The notes below the pieces were generated by a model. The model did not search any database, was not told where the DNA came from, and worked only from the letters and a program-made list of their open reading frames with translations. The position numbers and the translations under genes are program-made. Of a DNA stretch of 64,000 bases, positions 1-11,480 are shown piece after piece. How positions within the stretch are numbered: the first letter of the stretch is position 1; each line of letters starts with the position of its first letter. This DNA is from Cytospora piceicola. Lineage: Eukaryota > Ascomycota > Sordariomycetes > Diaporthales > Cytosporaceae. Location: NCBI GenBank assembly GCA_023375675.1, contig JALQBC010000014.1, positions 310,001 through 374,000 on the forward strand, in the 5' to 3' direction.

Positions 1-2617
1 AAAGGCAAACCCTGATGATTCTCTTGACTGCATACATACACAGGGCGACTGGGGACAACCTTAGCTCTTGAGACCACATGCTGAAGAGTGCCCCCTGGAT
101 ATTACCCAAGTAATAATTAGGCTAAGATCGCGATCCATGTGATGTCTTCAATGACCATTTGCTGGATATTATACGACGTTTGTAATTCTTCCTTCACAAT
201 TACCTGCTAATCAAGTAGGTAGACCCACGGAATCTGGAATATTCTAGGAGTTATGTCTGGATAATTAGACCGGCACTAAAGTATATTATGTCTCTTTCAT
301 CCCTCAGGAAATCGACATCTCTATTCTATTCGTCTTGCACCAGCAAAAGTTTGACCAACAAGGCCATGCCGAGCGGCGAAACGTTGAACTGTGTAAAAAA
401 TACGGCGCCCCTCACATTTGTATCCCTATTTTTCCAATGTACATGCCTTTTTGACATGGCTTATCGTAATATCCCGTGTTTGCGACCCTCTTCTTTCTCT
501 TACTTCAACACCGCCTCTTATCCTGGTCTATCACAGACTTTCCACCGCCGATTAGAAGCACGGTTAGTAAAAGCGGCCCTCAAGCTTCTCGCCATACTTT
601 CTAACAATACTCACTCGACCATTGCGATGTTTATTACTCAAAGATATCACACGATAATGCCGCTGGAGGCCTTGTCATATAACGACTAGGTAAGGCCTTT
701 GTGATCAGCACTACGCAAGACATACTGGCAGGCTTCCAGCCTCATCAGCTCCAGCAGGATTACATAGCTTTTGTCTAGTTTCTTCGTATCTGGGGGATCG
801 TTCACCCTGTGGCTGGTGTGACTGGTGTGCAAACCTGGTGCTTCCTGTCTCCGTTTCTTTTGGCAGCGTCCTGCCTGCGCCAACAGGCAGAGCCCAGTAT
901 ATCCACTTGAGCATGTAATCAAAACCCCGGAGGAAACAAGGACACAGTGTGTTATCATCCGTTATCATCGACGTTCCGGAGGATGCATTTGGAGTAATCA
1001 CTCCTCGAGTTTGCCAGCACTTCAAAGGGGATCCTCGTGCAAACCATTCCAGCGAGCACTTCGGCATCGTGCCCACTGAGGATATGCTGTCTGGACCTCT
1101 ATTTCTGGGAGCCAGCACTGTTAGGCCCACAGAACAGTCATCAGGTTGTTGGTGCAGACCTTCTGCAGAAGTAAAAAGGGGTCCTGGTCGGGGCCATGGC
1201 CAATATGTATAGTAGTCTATATAGCGGACAGCCAGGTTCCGTACGGAGAAATCGGAGTGCCCCGGGTAGCAGAAATGGCATACAAATAGAAGGGAAGAAT
1301 AACTCAGGGCCTTATGAAAGGCTTCTCTTTCGCCATTGCGATCAATCCGCCGGAAGCCCCATACAAACTAGTTCCGTTTTGACACACAAGTACGGGCTTG
1401 TAACTATGGAGGCAGAGTCTGCCTTGGCAAGTTCAGAATCCCTTCTCATACCCCGAGGTAGATATAAACCCATCGCCTTCAGACCGATGAGCGGGGATAT
1501 AATGGCTACCCCCCACATAATATATCCCTATATAGCATAAACCCTTGATATATTATATACATCCAGTGGATGGATTGGCTAATGATGTATGTGACCCCTA
1601 TATGTCATATATCCCTTATATATCATACAGGTGGCTTGGATGGGCCATATGATATATACGGGGTAACCACTGTACCTCCATAGGCGATCAAGGATATACG
1701 CGCGGTCTATCCAAAGGTTGCAAGGTTGTGTAGGTCTGATGACTATCTATTTAAGTAAAGAAGATATAATCCACTCTCTAAAAATATGAATGTTGTTGCG
1801 ACGATGATACCATCCCATTCATGAGACGCACCGTCCGTCTTACATGTTTATCGAGTGCACGTAGTACCCTGGCTAGCCAAGGTAACGAAGAAACAAGAGT
1901 CCGGCTTGGTATGAAATCGGGTCAGTAGCCAAGTGAACCTTGCAGTGTCGGCTGCTGTTGGACAGGAAGCTGCCACTTATCCAGTCCCAACACACACAAG
2001 GACAACGGAAGACACCACGGGCAATCACAAAGAGCAGAGTCAGAAAGAATGGTGAAGCTCAACACACGGAGGTTATATTAATTATTAATTAAATGAATGC
2101 TCTAGGCTGGCCAGCGCAACCGAGTCCTAAATAACCCGATGCAACGAAGCCTGACACAACAAGCATGCCGTTCCGCCCATCACATCTTCGAAACCAAGCG
2201 TTCCATCTTTTGTTTTCCAGACTTCTTCACTTTTTTTTTGCTTTTTTTGAATTCGTTGCTGGTTTCCATCTCTCCATCCACGTCCTCTCAAAAACTGTCT
2301 TCGGGTATACTTCGGGTATCAAAACAAAAGACATTGAGCTGCACTAAAGCAAGACTCGACATTGCGACGGGGTTAAACAAGGAAAGTCGGCCTCCCCCAA
2401 TCGATGAGCTGCTCCGAGACAAATGGGAATTTCGTTTGGGTATCTCGAAATGCAAATCCGGTCCCGTACCCTCAGGGAATGGGTATCATAAGTGGTGTTG
2501 TGTGATGCTCTCATGCGACGCCTTCGTGTCATCGACCTCGCTCTATAGTGGTGTCATCGATCCAATCTGGGACAAGTTGTCATAAGTGTCCTGTCGTGAC
2601 GCTGCGCTTCGGGCTCT
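1..2617. other. Intergenic, no gene recognised
   Basis: No open frame here shows a recognisable family, a convincing splice pattern or a coding-like composition. Positions 1500-1680 are TA-rich, with recurring short blocks related to CCCTATATA and ATATATCATA. These could be a decayed repeat, but I cannot tie them to a known element. The last few hundred bases are probably the 3' flank of the minus-strand PH-domain gene. Confidence 0.6.
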
Positions 2618-4629
2618 CTAGGCGGAAGCGGTGACAGCCGGGGCGCTAGCAACCGGGGTGTCCTTGGCGGCCTCGCTGGCCTCCTCGGCGACGGCCTCAG
2701 CCTCGGCCTTGGTCTCGGTCTCCTCAGCAGGCTTGGCCTCCTCAGCAGGCTTCTCCTCATCCTCGACAGCCTCCTCGGCGACAGCCTCAGTGGGCTTGTC
2801 CTCGGACTTCTCAGCGGACTTCTCAGACGCCTTGCCCTTGCCCTGATATAATGTCAGTGGTGAAACTCCACAGTATTAGAGCGCGGTTGGGGACTCACCT
2901 TGATGGTAGCACGGAACTTGGAGAAAGGGTTGGTCTTGGCCTTCTCGCCGTCGGGAGAGGTAGCGGCCTCCTCGCCGGGGCTGCCAGGGTTGGACTCGGT
3001 CTTCTTGCCAAACTGGAAGGGGAAAGAGGACTTTCGCTTGTCGGTCTTCATGTCCTTCTTCTCGCCGTTGACGGCAGGGGTGGTGGCCTCAGTGGTCTCG
3101 GCGGGAGCAGCGGCGGTGCTGGTCACCTCGGTGGTAAGAGGCGTCGTGGCCTCGACGGTGGGGATGACGGGAGCCTCCTCGGCGACAGGGGGGGTGTCCT
3201 TGGCGGGGGTAGCAGGCGCAGCCTCCTCGGCCTTGGACTTCTTGCCGAAAGACAGACCACCGAACAGGCTGTGAAGAGGTCAGTTTCTTGTGCGATACGA
3301 CTCGAGTTTTGATAAATCTTACCTGGCTCGCTTGGGCTTCTCGGCAGCCTTAGCCTTGGTCTCCTCGGTAGGCTCGGCGACGACAGCCTCGGTCTCCTTG
3401 GGAGCCTCAGTAGCGGCCTCGGTCTCCTCAGCAACAACGGGGGCCTCGGTGGTAGCAGCAGGCGCAGGTTCGGCAACGGCCTCCTCAGCAGCGGCCTCCT
3501 CATTGTCCTCCTCCTTCACCTCCTTAGCAGCAACAGGCTCAGCCTTCTTCTCCTTGTTACCGCCAAGGAGAGCACCGAAGATGGACTGGCGCTTCCTGCT
3601 GGCGGAGCGCTTGCGGTCGTCCTTCTTGGGCTCGGCGAGCTCGTCCTTGACCTCTTCCTTGGGAGCCTCGGTGACGGCAGCGGCAGCGGGGGCCTCGCCC
3701 TCAGGTGCGGGGGTCTCCTCGACAGCCTTGGGGGCCTCGCCCTCGGTCTTCTTGTCCTCAGCCTTCTCCTCCTTCTTCTCCTCTTTCTTCTCCTCCTTCT
3801 TGGCGTGGGTGAAAGAGGCGAGGGTGGTCTTGTAGGACTCAGACTCGGTGACAGTGGTGGCGAGCTCCTTGGCCTCGGCGATCTTGGCCTTCAGCTGCTT
3901 GACCCAGTTGTCGCGCTCAGCCTGAGTGGCGGCCTTGAAGGTGTGCTTGTGGCCCTTGCTGGAGAGGACAAACTTGTTGGATCCCTCGAGGGTAGGCTCG
4001 GCGGCATCGTGCTTTGAATATGTTAGCTACTTGCAGAGTGGGTGCGAATGAGTGAAGTTGAACTTACGAGAGGAATGGCGCTGGTAGGGGCAGCCTTGTC
4101 CTGGCCCTTTTCACTGAAGAATAGGAGACCCTTTCCGGTCTCGCTGGCCCAGGCAGCCAGGTTGTGGTCCTTCAGCAGCGCAGGCACCTTCTTGGGGTCA
4201 ACGGCCTCGGAGCCGAACCAGAAGAACTTCTTGGAGTACATGAAGTTCCTGAAGGGTCGGGGTTAGCCATAATGAAAACTACCCTGGAGCGCCGATGCTA
4301 CATACTTGGGGAAGTTGCTGCCCTTGTGCTCGAGCTGGCCGTCCTCGACGGGCTCGGCCTCCTTCTTCTCTTCCTCCTCGGTGGCAGGTGCGGCAGCCTC
4401 CTCAACAGCGGGGGTCTCGGTGGCAACCTCCGTGGTGGCCTCGGTAGCTACTAGAAAATATTGTGAGTCAAGATGCGACGACGACATCGAAAACGGGTTG
4501 GGGTGGGCGCGTACCAGCAGGAGCAGTCTCCTCGGCGGTGGTCTCGACCGGCGCAACGGCAGCGGTCTCGGTGGTGGTCACAGGAGTCTCCTCCTGGGGG
4601 ACCTCGACGGGCTTCTGTTCCTCAGCCAT
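2618..4629 (-). CDS. PH-domain protein, Meu6-like (meiotic expression up-regulated 6 family)
   Basis: Six exons on the minus strand (4629-4515, 4450-4306, 4248-4068, 4011-3323, 3268-2899, 2842-2618) keep one frame and give about 574 residues. The N-terminus (MAEEQKPVEVPQEE) is rich in Glu, Thr, Pro and Ala. A pleckstrin-homology fold spans roughly residues 80-185: strands around KKFFWFG, a GKGLLFFSEKG stretch, and the C-terminal helix with AERDNWVKQLKAKI containing the invariant PH tryptophan. The rest is long, charged, low-complexity sequence with basic patches such as KKDDRKRSASRKRQ and repeated FGG/FGKK motifs, probably disordered. The family is named for a fission-yeast gene induced in meiosis; lipid or membrane binding is the expected PH role. 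The start is the first ATG of the frame. The second intron-exon join (TAGTAG) could shift by three bases without changing frame. Confidence 0.82.
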
Positions 4630-5106
4630 TGTGATAGATGTTGTGGGTAGGAAATTGGGTATCTCTAGAAAAAAAAAACCAAAAACAGAAAATAAAGAAG
4701 CAGTGTTGATGGAACCAAAGTATGTATGGTCCTTGTACTGGTGTGGGAAAGGAATTAAGAGGGAGGCTACTACAGAAGTTTGCGGAATCAGGAGAGTGAA
4801 GGGACAGGAGTTTGGGTTGGGTCGCACTTTATTTGTTTTTTGGGAGATGGGGGGAGGGTAGGGGAAGGGGTGAATGGGTCAGGGTGACCTTCACAACAGT
4901 CAACGAATATTCCAAGGTCCCGTTCGAGGGCGCAGTGACCAGCAACCCCCTTCCCTGGGAATTACAAAATGACCAGGATCCCAGCGAAACGGTGGAACAG
5001 GGCGGGTCACCGTTGGTACTACGGGTCCGTACCTGGGCATGTGCGCTACAGTAAATCTTGTATCTGGGTACCCGGCCCTACTGGCTTGACAGGCCTGAAG
5101 TGGCCG

Positions 5107-5147
5107 TACCATGATACATTATCATGGTACATTATCATGGTACATGA
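5107..5147. repeat. Short direct and inverted repeat around ATCATGGTACATT
   Basis: The 13-base block ATCATGGTACATT occurs one and a half times in tandem. It is preceded by its partial inverse, ACCATGAT, so the segment could fold into a small hairpin. It lies about 500 bases upstream of the start of the PH-domain gene (minus strand, start 4629), so a promoter role is possible but not shown. Confidence 0.6.
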
Positions 5148-6004
5148 GCAAAAGCTGTCACATTCATTCAACCTCACGGCGTCTATCACACCCACACACA
5201 CACTCTCTCTCTCCCACACATACCCAGTCCTGCCAGTACAACACATCCCTTCTACCGTATTCAGATACAGTACCACTTACTGTTGCTCGCCACAGAACAC
5301 CCGGTGTACTAAGTACCTTATTTTTCCCCAATACACACACCTACATAGAAATATACAGTATATAAGCCCGGAGTAGGCGATACTACTCAAATCTCCAGCT
5401 TGATTTATCCATAACCCCAAGATCAACGGAGCATGTCCGTACGTACTCCGTACTCCGTAGTGCTTGTTTCCCCCAATCCCCCCCTGACGGTGGGATTGGG
5501 CAGGCCCGTGCCACCAAGTAAAGTACTATCTACAGTATATATGGTGCTAATACCGGCATGGCACGCATGACAGGGATAAGCCAATGTTCGAGGTGCGTTA
5601 GGCAGGGGCCCATTCCATGGCTAATTTCAACCTTTTTGCAGCATGGTCTGTGCTTGGAGCAACTCTCATATGGCATTGCCTTTTTTCTAAAATTTTCATA
5701 AAGAGATAGATATTGAAAAACTTACTCATTTTTTTCTTTTCTTTTCTTTTCTAACCGCCTTCAAGGAGTAACTAGCATGGATCTTGACAAGGTATGCAAT
5801 GCAGTAGTCATATTTAGCGGACGGGAAGAAACTCTCTTCGCCCACTATATTGTTGTGTTATCCTGCTTATGAGGGCAGGTGACGGACGCCAAGTATTGCG
5901 GCACCTATCTACTCGATCTACGTACCTACCTAGGTACCTAGATATGTATGTAGTATAATTGATGCTGTCTGGCTATCTAGTGTACTTATTATGTACCACC
6001 ATAC

Positions 6005-6017
6005 GGGGGGGGGGGGG
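6005..6017 (+). repeat. Homopolymer, 13 G
   Basis: An uninterrupted G run in non-coding sequence. Length is likely to vary between isolates or by sequencing error. Confidence 0.9.
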
Positions 6018-6158
6018 AACGCCCAAGGACCAAGCGTCGAAGGGGTCCTCCTCTTCTGCTCGTCAAAAAGGCTGGAACCGTGGATCGCGATATCAAATGG
6101 AGACTGAAGTGCAGAAAAATTACCGGGGTGCCAAGTCAAAAATTCGGCAGGTCCCTGA

Positions 6159-6190
6159 ACTCCCTGCTCCCTGCTCCCTGGCTCCCTGGG
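6159..6190 (+). repeat. Tandem 7-mer CTCCCTG
   Basis: Three perfect copies of CTCCCTG plus one copy spaced by an extra G. Non-coding; no gene near enough to assign a role. Confidence 0.8.
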
Positions 6191-7044
6191 CCACATTGAC
6201 CCACAGACAATCAATCGGAAATTCGGGACGGTGGCCAATGGGCAAATACATTGAACTGAACATTGAAACAAGGCCACTGTGCGGCATTCCTGTGACTCTC
6301 AAACACTGACACTGTATCCACCTAACTAACCAAATATGTGCTATGTAGGTAGAATACAACTAGGTTGTGCGTACGGACTCGTACGCAGTACCATCATGAT
6401 CCGGACAGACTTCGATCTTGGTCAGTCACGCCTGGAATTCCTCCTCCTGATTCACTGTGACTGATGATCAAGCGCCGTCCCCCCCTCCAGCTACCGTCTT
6501 CTCACATGCAGCAACTGTTAGCTGCAGCTCTCCTCGAGACGCCATGCGACTCAAATCCACAATGCCTTCAAAGCCTCCTCGAATTGGGTGTCTTCATATC
6601 TGTCGATCTCTCCAACAGTCAAACTTCCCTCATCAAACCACGTCGAATCATGGGGACAAACCTCAGCATGCATAGTGTACTGTGTATGTGAATGTGATGC
6701 CACCTCACTATTTCGATGGTTAGGAGCTCGCCCACCGGGATACGTATCGTACAATACGTCGTATCCGTGTCCGAGACGGTGGCCGGAAACGGACCTTGCA
6801 GCATGGCATTGCATCGGCCAGGAATGGCCTCTTCAGGAGCTGACTGGAACCCCTAATCTTTCTGAGGCTCCGTCCACTCCATTTCGTAACAGCCTCTGAG
6901 GAGATTTGGTTTAGGCGCCTCGTCGTGTAAGCAATCAACTAGGGACCCCACTAATTTTGCTAGAGGTTGGGCACGGCCTCTTCTACCCAAGGTACTTATG
7001 TTTGTATGACTCTTTCTTGCTGTACCTGTCCAGATTAGCGGCAT

Positions 7045-7083
7045 AGTGCCTGAGTGCCTGAGTGCCAGAGTGCCAGAGTGCCC
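7045..7083 (+). repeat. Tandem 8-mer AGTGCCTG / AGTGCCAG
   Basis: Two copies of AGTGCCTG are followed by two of AGTGCCAG and a partial fifth unit. This is a small higher-order minisatellite in non-coding DNA. Confidence 0.85.
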
Positions 7084-8626
7084 ACCGGTAGTCTCATCAA
7101 ACGGGGACTTTCTTCTTAGATTGCATTGACAGTACGGGCGCTACTGCTCCACTGCATGTGGCTTGTGCTGCTTTGCAGGTCTTTCCCGGCTGCAAGCCGC
7201 TGACAGGGTTCACCTGCTCATTAAATCCCAAAAGGAATCTTGGGAGCCCCTGAGCGCTGATGCCGGCGCGTCGAAGGGTACTGTGGTACCCAGCCGACCT
7301 AAGTAGGTAGCATGTTATACTGATATATTGATCGCCTATTCCCGGAGCGCGCAAGCTTCAGCGATGCGGATGATGCTCAGCTCTCTCACCTTGGAGCATG
7401 AAAGGAACAGTGCGATATGTCGCCTGTCATCACCAAATCAAACCCAGACGTAACCGACTGGTGGTGGCAGTTCATGTTGGTACGAACCAGAACGCAACCT
7501 CCGGAACCCTCCTCGGACAAACCCGCGACTCTCGATATCTTCAAATCTATCGCTACGATTTCAGGGCCCATTGATCGACAAGAAGAAGCCTTCGTGAAGA
7601 GATCGAATTATCCTCCAGGCCCATGAGCCCGTTGCGCCTCAAGAAGCCTCTCACGCCGCCCTTTGCCTGTTCAGATTTGCCCCATCCTGCCGCCAAAAGT
7701 TATTTTCGACCAGCTAGCTAGCTCACTGTGCAGAGACGCCCGGTGTTCCTTATGCTTCCTTATGCTTCCGGGAAAGCTGAGCTATGGCTTGACTGACTTC
7801 TTCCTCGCATCGTAATATCACTTTTCGATGCTAAGTTCTCCGCCACTCAGTGGCCTACAGCCATTCGACTCCCATTCTGCGCACTAGCGATTGCTGCCCA
7901 GGCCGAAATCAACGGTCCTATCTGCAGCTCACCTCCGAAAGATGAAGCAGCGAAGCTTCCCGCTAGTGGCGGCGACTGGATCATCTCCCAAATAATCCAT
8001 GGACAATCGAAGCGGGGCTGCAACCTGGGCTGCAACTTCATCTCGTTGAGGTGAAGATACACACCACTCGACTGGTCTGATCTACAGGACCCGGCGTTTG
8101 GGAGCCAGGTGCGGCTGGTGCTGCACAGCTGCGTTTCGAAGCTCTGCAAAAACCTGCACGCAAAGCAAGGGCAGATTCTACATAACGTACAAGCCGTAGC
8201 CCGCTCGCCCGCATCTTTGGTGTCCTAGCCTGCAACAACGTCCCGGCAATTCTTACAAGCGACGGCGCAAATCCCTGGAGACTCGGCACAACTCGCAACT
8301 CTGGAACGGCAGCAAATCAAGTCCAGAGCATGTGGTTTCCCTGGTGCGCTCCGAGCAGGCCGCTGCACTAGCATATTGATTCTTGGGACAGCCTAGCAAT
8401 CTTTTTCTCTCGGCTTTTTTACGGTGAGCCTCATACCGAACTTGAGGTCAGATGACGAGATTTGGCCGATCACTTGCGATTGCAGGTTACCTTTATCACC
8501 ATAACCACCGGGCCCAGAGAGCGATCGAATGCACAGAGTGCTCTGGAATGGAGCTCCCACCAGCAGGATTCATGGATGCTCTCCTACGGTGTACCTGTAG
8601 TGCCTCCAGCGGCTGCAGTTGCCTAT

Positions 8627-8649
8627 TTGGCAGTTGGCAGTTGGCAGTT
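8627..8649 (+). repeat. Tandem 7-mer TTGGCAG
   Basis: Three consecutive copies of TTGGCAG followed by TTA. Non-coding. Confidence 0.8.
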
Positions 8650-10649
8650 AGAATTTTTTTTTTCTGCGTGCCGCGTCTAGCCCCTAGATTTATTCACCCA
8701 GAGGCAAGCACCCGCGTCTTCCCATTGCATTGTGTACACACAATTCTCAGACATGGCTCGCATCGCATTGCTTGCACGCTCCAGCGACGCCGGCCCCAAT
8801 ATCCATCAACCATGCGGGCGAGACGAACAAGAAACGCCACAGTCGATACGCCAACAGGTGTCAACCCAAACGCACGAGGATCACTCGACAGCGGCAGCTC
8901 AAACTAGCGTCGAGATCTCGTCCTGGGCGAAAACTAACGTCTGGGCCGGGCTTCCTGGAAGGCTTGAGCTGCGGCACTTGCTTCGTAGCAGCCGATTTTG
9001 AGAACCCCATGACGCTGTGCGCATAGAGATCCTGGGCACCCAAAACTCGTTACTTTCGATCTTGGTTCCCCGCAACCTTGAAACATGACCTCCTGTCGGG
9101 GTGCCGTCTATAGTACGACCACTCTTATGATACTCATACCAAGGTTCTGGTTCCAATCTCGAGATCGGCTGACCTATCAGTCTGGAGTATATATGCTGCA
9201 TCATTCGATCGGCGCATTGACCATCTGGCTTCTCCCGGCATTGCATCAGCGACAGTACTGTAGATTTCACTGTATGTCTTGTATTATTGTGGCTCACATC
9301 TTGCATGATACACTAGAACAAACTAAACTTCCCCCGCAGCACATTTCTTTTGTCATATTATATTAAAATTTGCGTTTACTTTCGGGGGATGGATACGATG
9401 AGGCCACACTTCAAAGTTCGAAGGGGTCGTACGACGATAACGACCGCTGTGTCTGCCGCTCCGTTTCGAACCCTGGCTGACCGTAAATCACCATACCCCT
9501 GTCGTTGTTTTAACTCGGTGGGGGCGCGGGTCACGGAAAGGCAGCCCTGTCTGTTCTCGACTCCACGTCCCTTCTTCCCTGCGGCCACCCATTGGCGGCT
9601 ATCTTGGCCAACGGAAACTTATCTGCGGACGACCGACAGGGCCATTTTCATATGTATCTGGGATCGATGAGAACGCGCCGCCCGCACAGGGAGAAAGAAA
9701 GAAAAAAGGGGGGCCCTTCCAGTCGCAGCATGCGCCGAATATCTGCTGCTGAGGCCTTTTGATTTGACAGGTGAGCCATTTGCCTCGCCTGCCCAACAGG
9801 TGTGCTTGGCTCACTGGCGGCGGCGGGCATGCAGACCGGAGGAGCTCCTCTGAATGGAGGAAGAGCGTGCCCCGTACCTCGCGGAGTGGATGCGCATCAC
9901 TTCACGAAACACATTCTTCGGCCAAACAACTGAACAGGTCATGGCGACCTCTCCTGAGGTACGCAGTAAGTACCTAGGTACACTACAGATCGTCAATGGA
10001 GCTATCGACAAGATTTGGAAGTATGCCGCAGCGCAGCGTGTGTTTCGCCCAGGACCGTTCTATCCGAGCTACAAAAGAAGCGTGAGCTGCCACCCTTGAT
10101 CTCACAATTTTTAACACGCTGGACATATTATGTATCATGATACCTAATCCAGGGACCAGTCTAGATCCTGTCGATCCACAGGCGCACACTGACCGCTCCT
10201 TACATACAGGTACAGGGCATTATTTTGTCCTACTATCGTATCCTGATCAAAGCCTCCCTGATTAGTTGACGCAAATGATGAAGATGAAGGCCAGTTCAGA
10301 GGGGGCATGAGGCCTCGTGATTTGACCGGGGGCTAAGTCACAAGTTCGACAGCCGGGGCAGCTGACCCCCCTTACATCCATTACATAGTAAGGTTCATGC
10401 AGGCTCCCCGCCATCTTTGCTGCAGGGCGCAGATCACGACCGTTTTCTGTCTTGGACTTGACGTTATCGTACCTCGGCGGTGGACAATAGACAGATAAAA
10501 GCACAGGCGCATCGCCTTCCATTCCAATCTTTGCAAAGCCCCGAATGTCACCGCAAAGGCAACCAGAATCTCTAACACGCGACATAGGACACACTCGAAG
10601 ACTTGGAGCCACATGGAGCTTCCCCTCGGCCTAGAGCAGCTCGGCTCGT

Positions 10650-11480
10650 CATTGCACATGGGGGATGATGCCGTCCTGCATCCTGTTGCATCCAAGTGAT
10701 GTGCGGCTTGCAGTACACCAAGCGGATCTGTCAGACAGGTTCGTGGAGGGCATGATGGGGCCCCCCCAAGCCACCAAAGAAATCTCCCTCAAACATGAGC
10801 AGTATGTGCTCAGATGGACGTGTCTTGGGTGTGTGGAACTGGCGGCAACCTTGACAAGTGTCATGCACGATCGCGGTCATTTTCCCGTCTAGTCCTGGCC
10901 ACAGCCACCTCTTACTTGGTCGCCGTCGCCAATAGCAAGAATGTGTCTTATCTTCTGGTGGCGGCGGTGGAGGAGTTATCCTATTCTTCTAAAGTGTCTT
11001 TCGGGTTGTTTCTGCCTGTAGGTTGTTCGAGATCGGCTCGAAGGCAGCACTGGCTTGTTTCCGGCTTGTTCTATGACACCATATGTACTGTGTACTCGAG
11101 AGGAGGCATCGGCCTCGTCATCGGACTGTCGATCGTAGGGAAAGCGAAGGGTGTGTCGGGGTGTAGTGTCACGTGGTGGCCTGCCCGAGGCCACGTGCCG
11201 GTCTCTTTATCTGGTTTCAACAGTGGAGGGTTTACCGTCGTCTTGATCGGTTCCTCGTCGATCGGGATTGTCTCAATCGTTTCGTGTGCTTGCTCGTCTT
11301 GGGATGGAAGTATGCCTTTCCGTGCCTTCGAGGCTCGTTGCCCGGTCCCCCGCCGGAGAGCATCGCTCGTTAACTTGCGGTAGTATTCGATGCGGCTCCG
11401 ATATTTTCTTTGCATGAGTGTCGAGTTGCCGTCTCCTTGGCGGGCTCTTGAGCTTCCCTCCAAACATCACTTTGTCTTCT
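10650..11480 (-). pseudogene. Doubtful decayed coding relic
   Basis: On the minus strand two overlapping frames together read as charged, protein-like sequence (for example around 11,463-11,071 and 10,940-10,750). They are broken by stops and lack an evident start or splice sites. One frame near 10,920-10,860 reads WPG followed after a short spacing by V, then C-x-x-C. That recalls the zinc-binding end of retroelement integrases, but the spacing is off by one and the flanks do not match. I see no reverse transcriptase, no terminal repeats and no target-site duplication. It could be a worn mobile-element fragment or chance. Treat as a pointer only. Confidence 0.15.

Noticed and set aside
2139..2585. 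Plus-strand open frame of 148 codons
   Set aside because: Composition is not coding-like. It has no family content and lies in the 3' flank of the PH-domain gene.
9420..9480. tRNA-like TTCGAAA motif on the minus strand
   Set aside because: The flanking bases cannot form a T stem, and no acceptor or anticodon stem can be drawn.
10814..11383. Plus-strand open frame of 189 codons
   Set aside because: The sequence reads like the antisense of low-complexity charged DNA. It has no family motif, and the opposite strand looks at least as protein-like.
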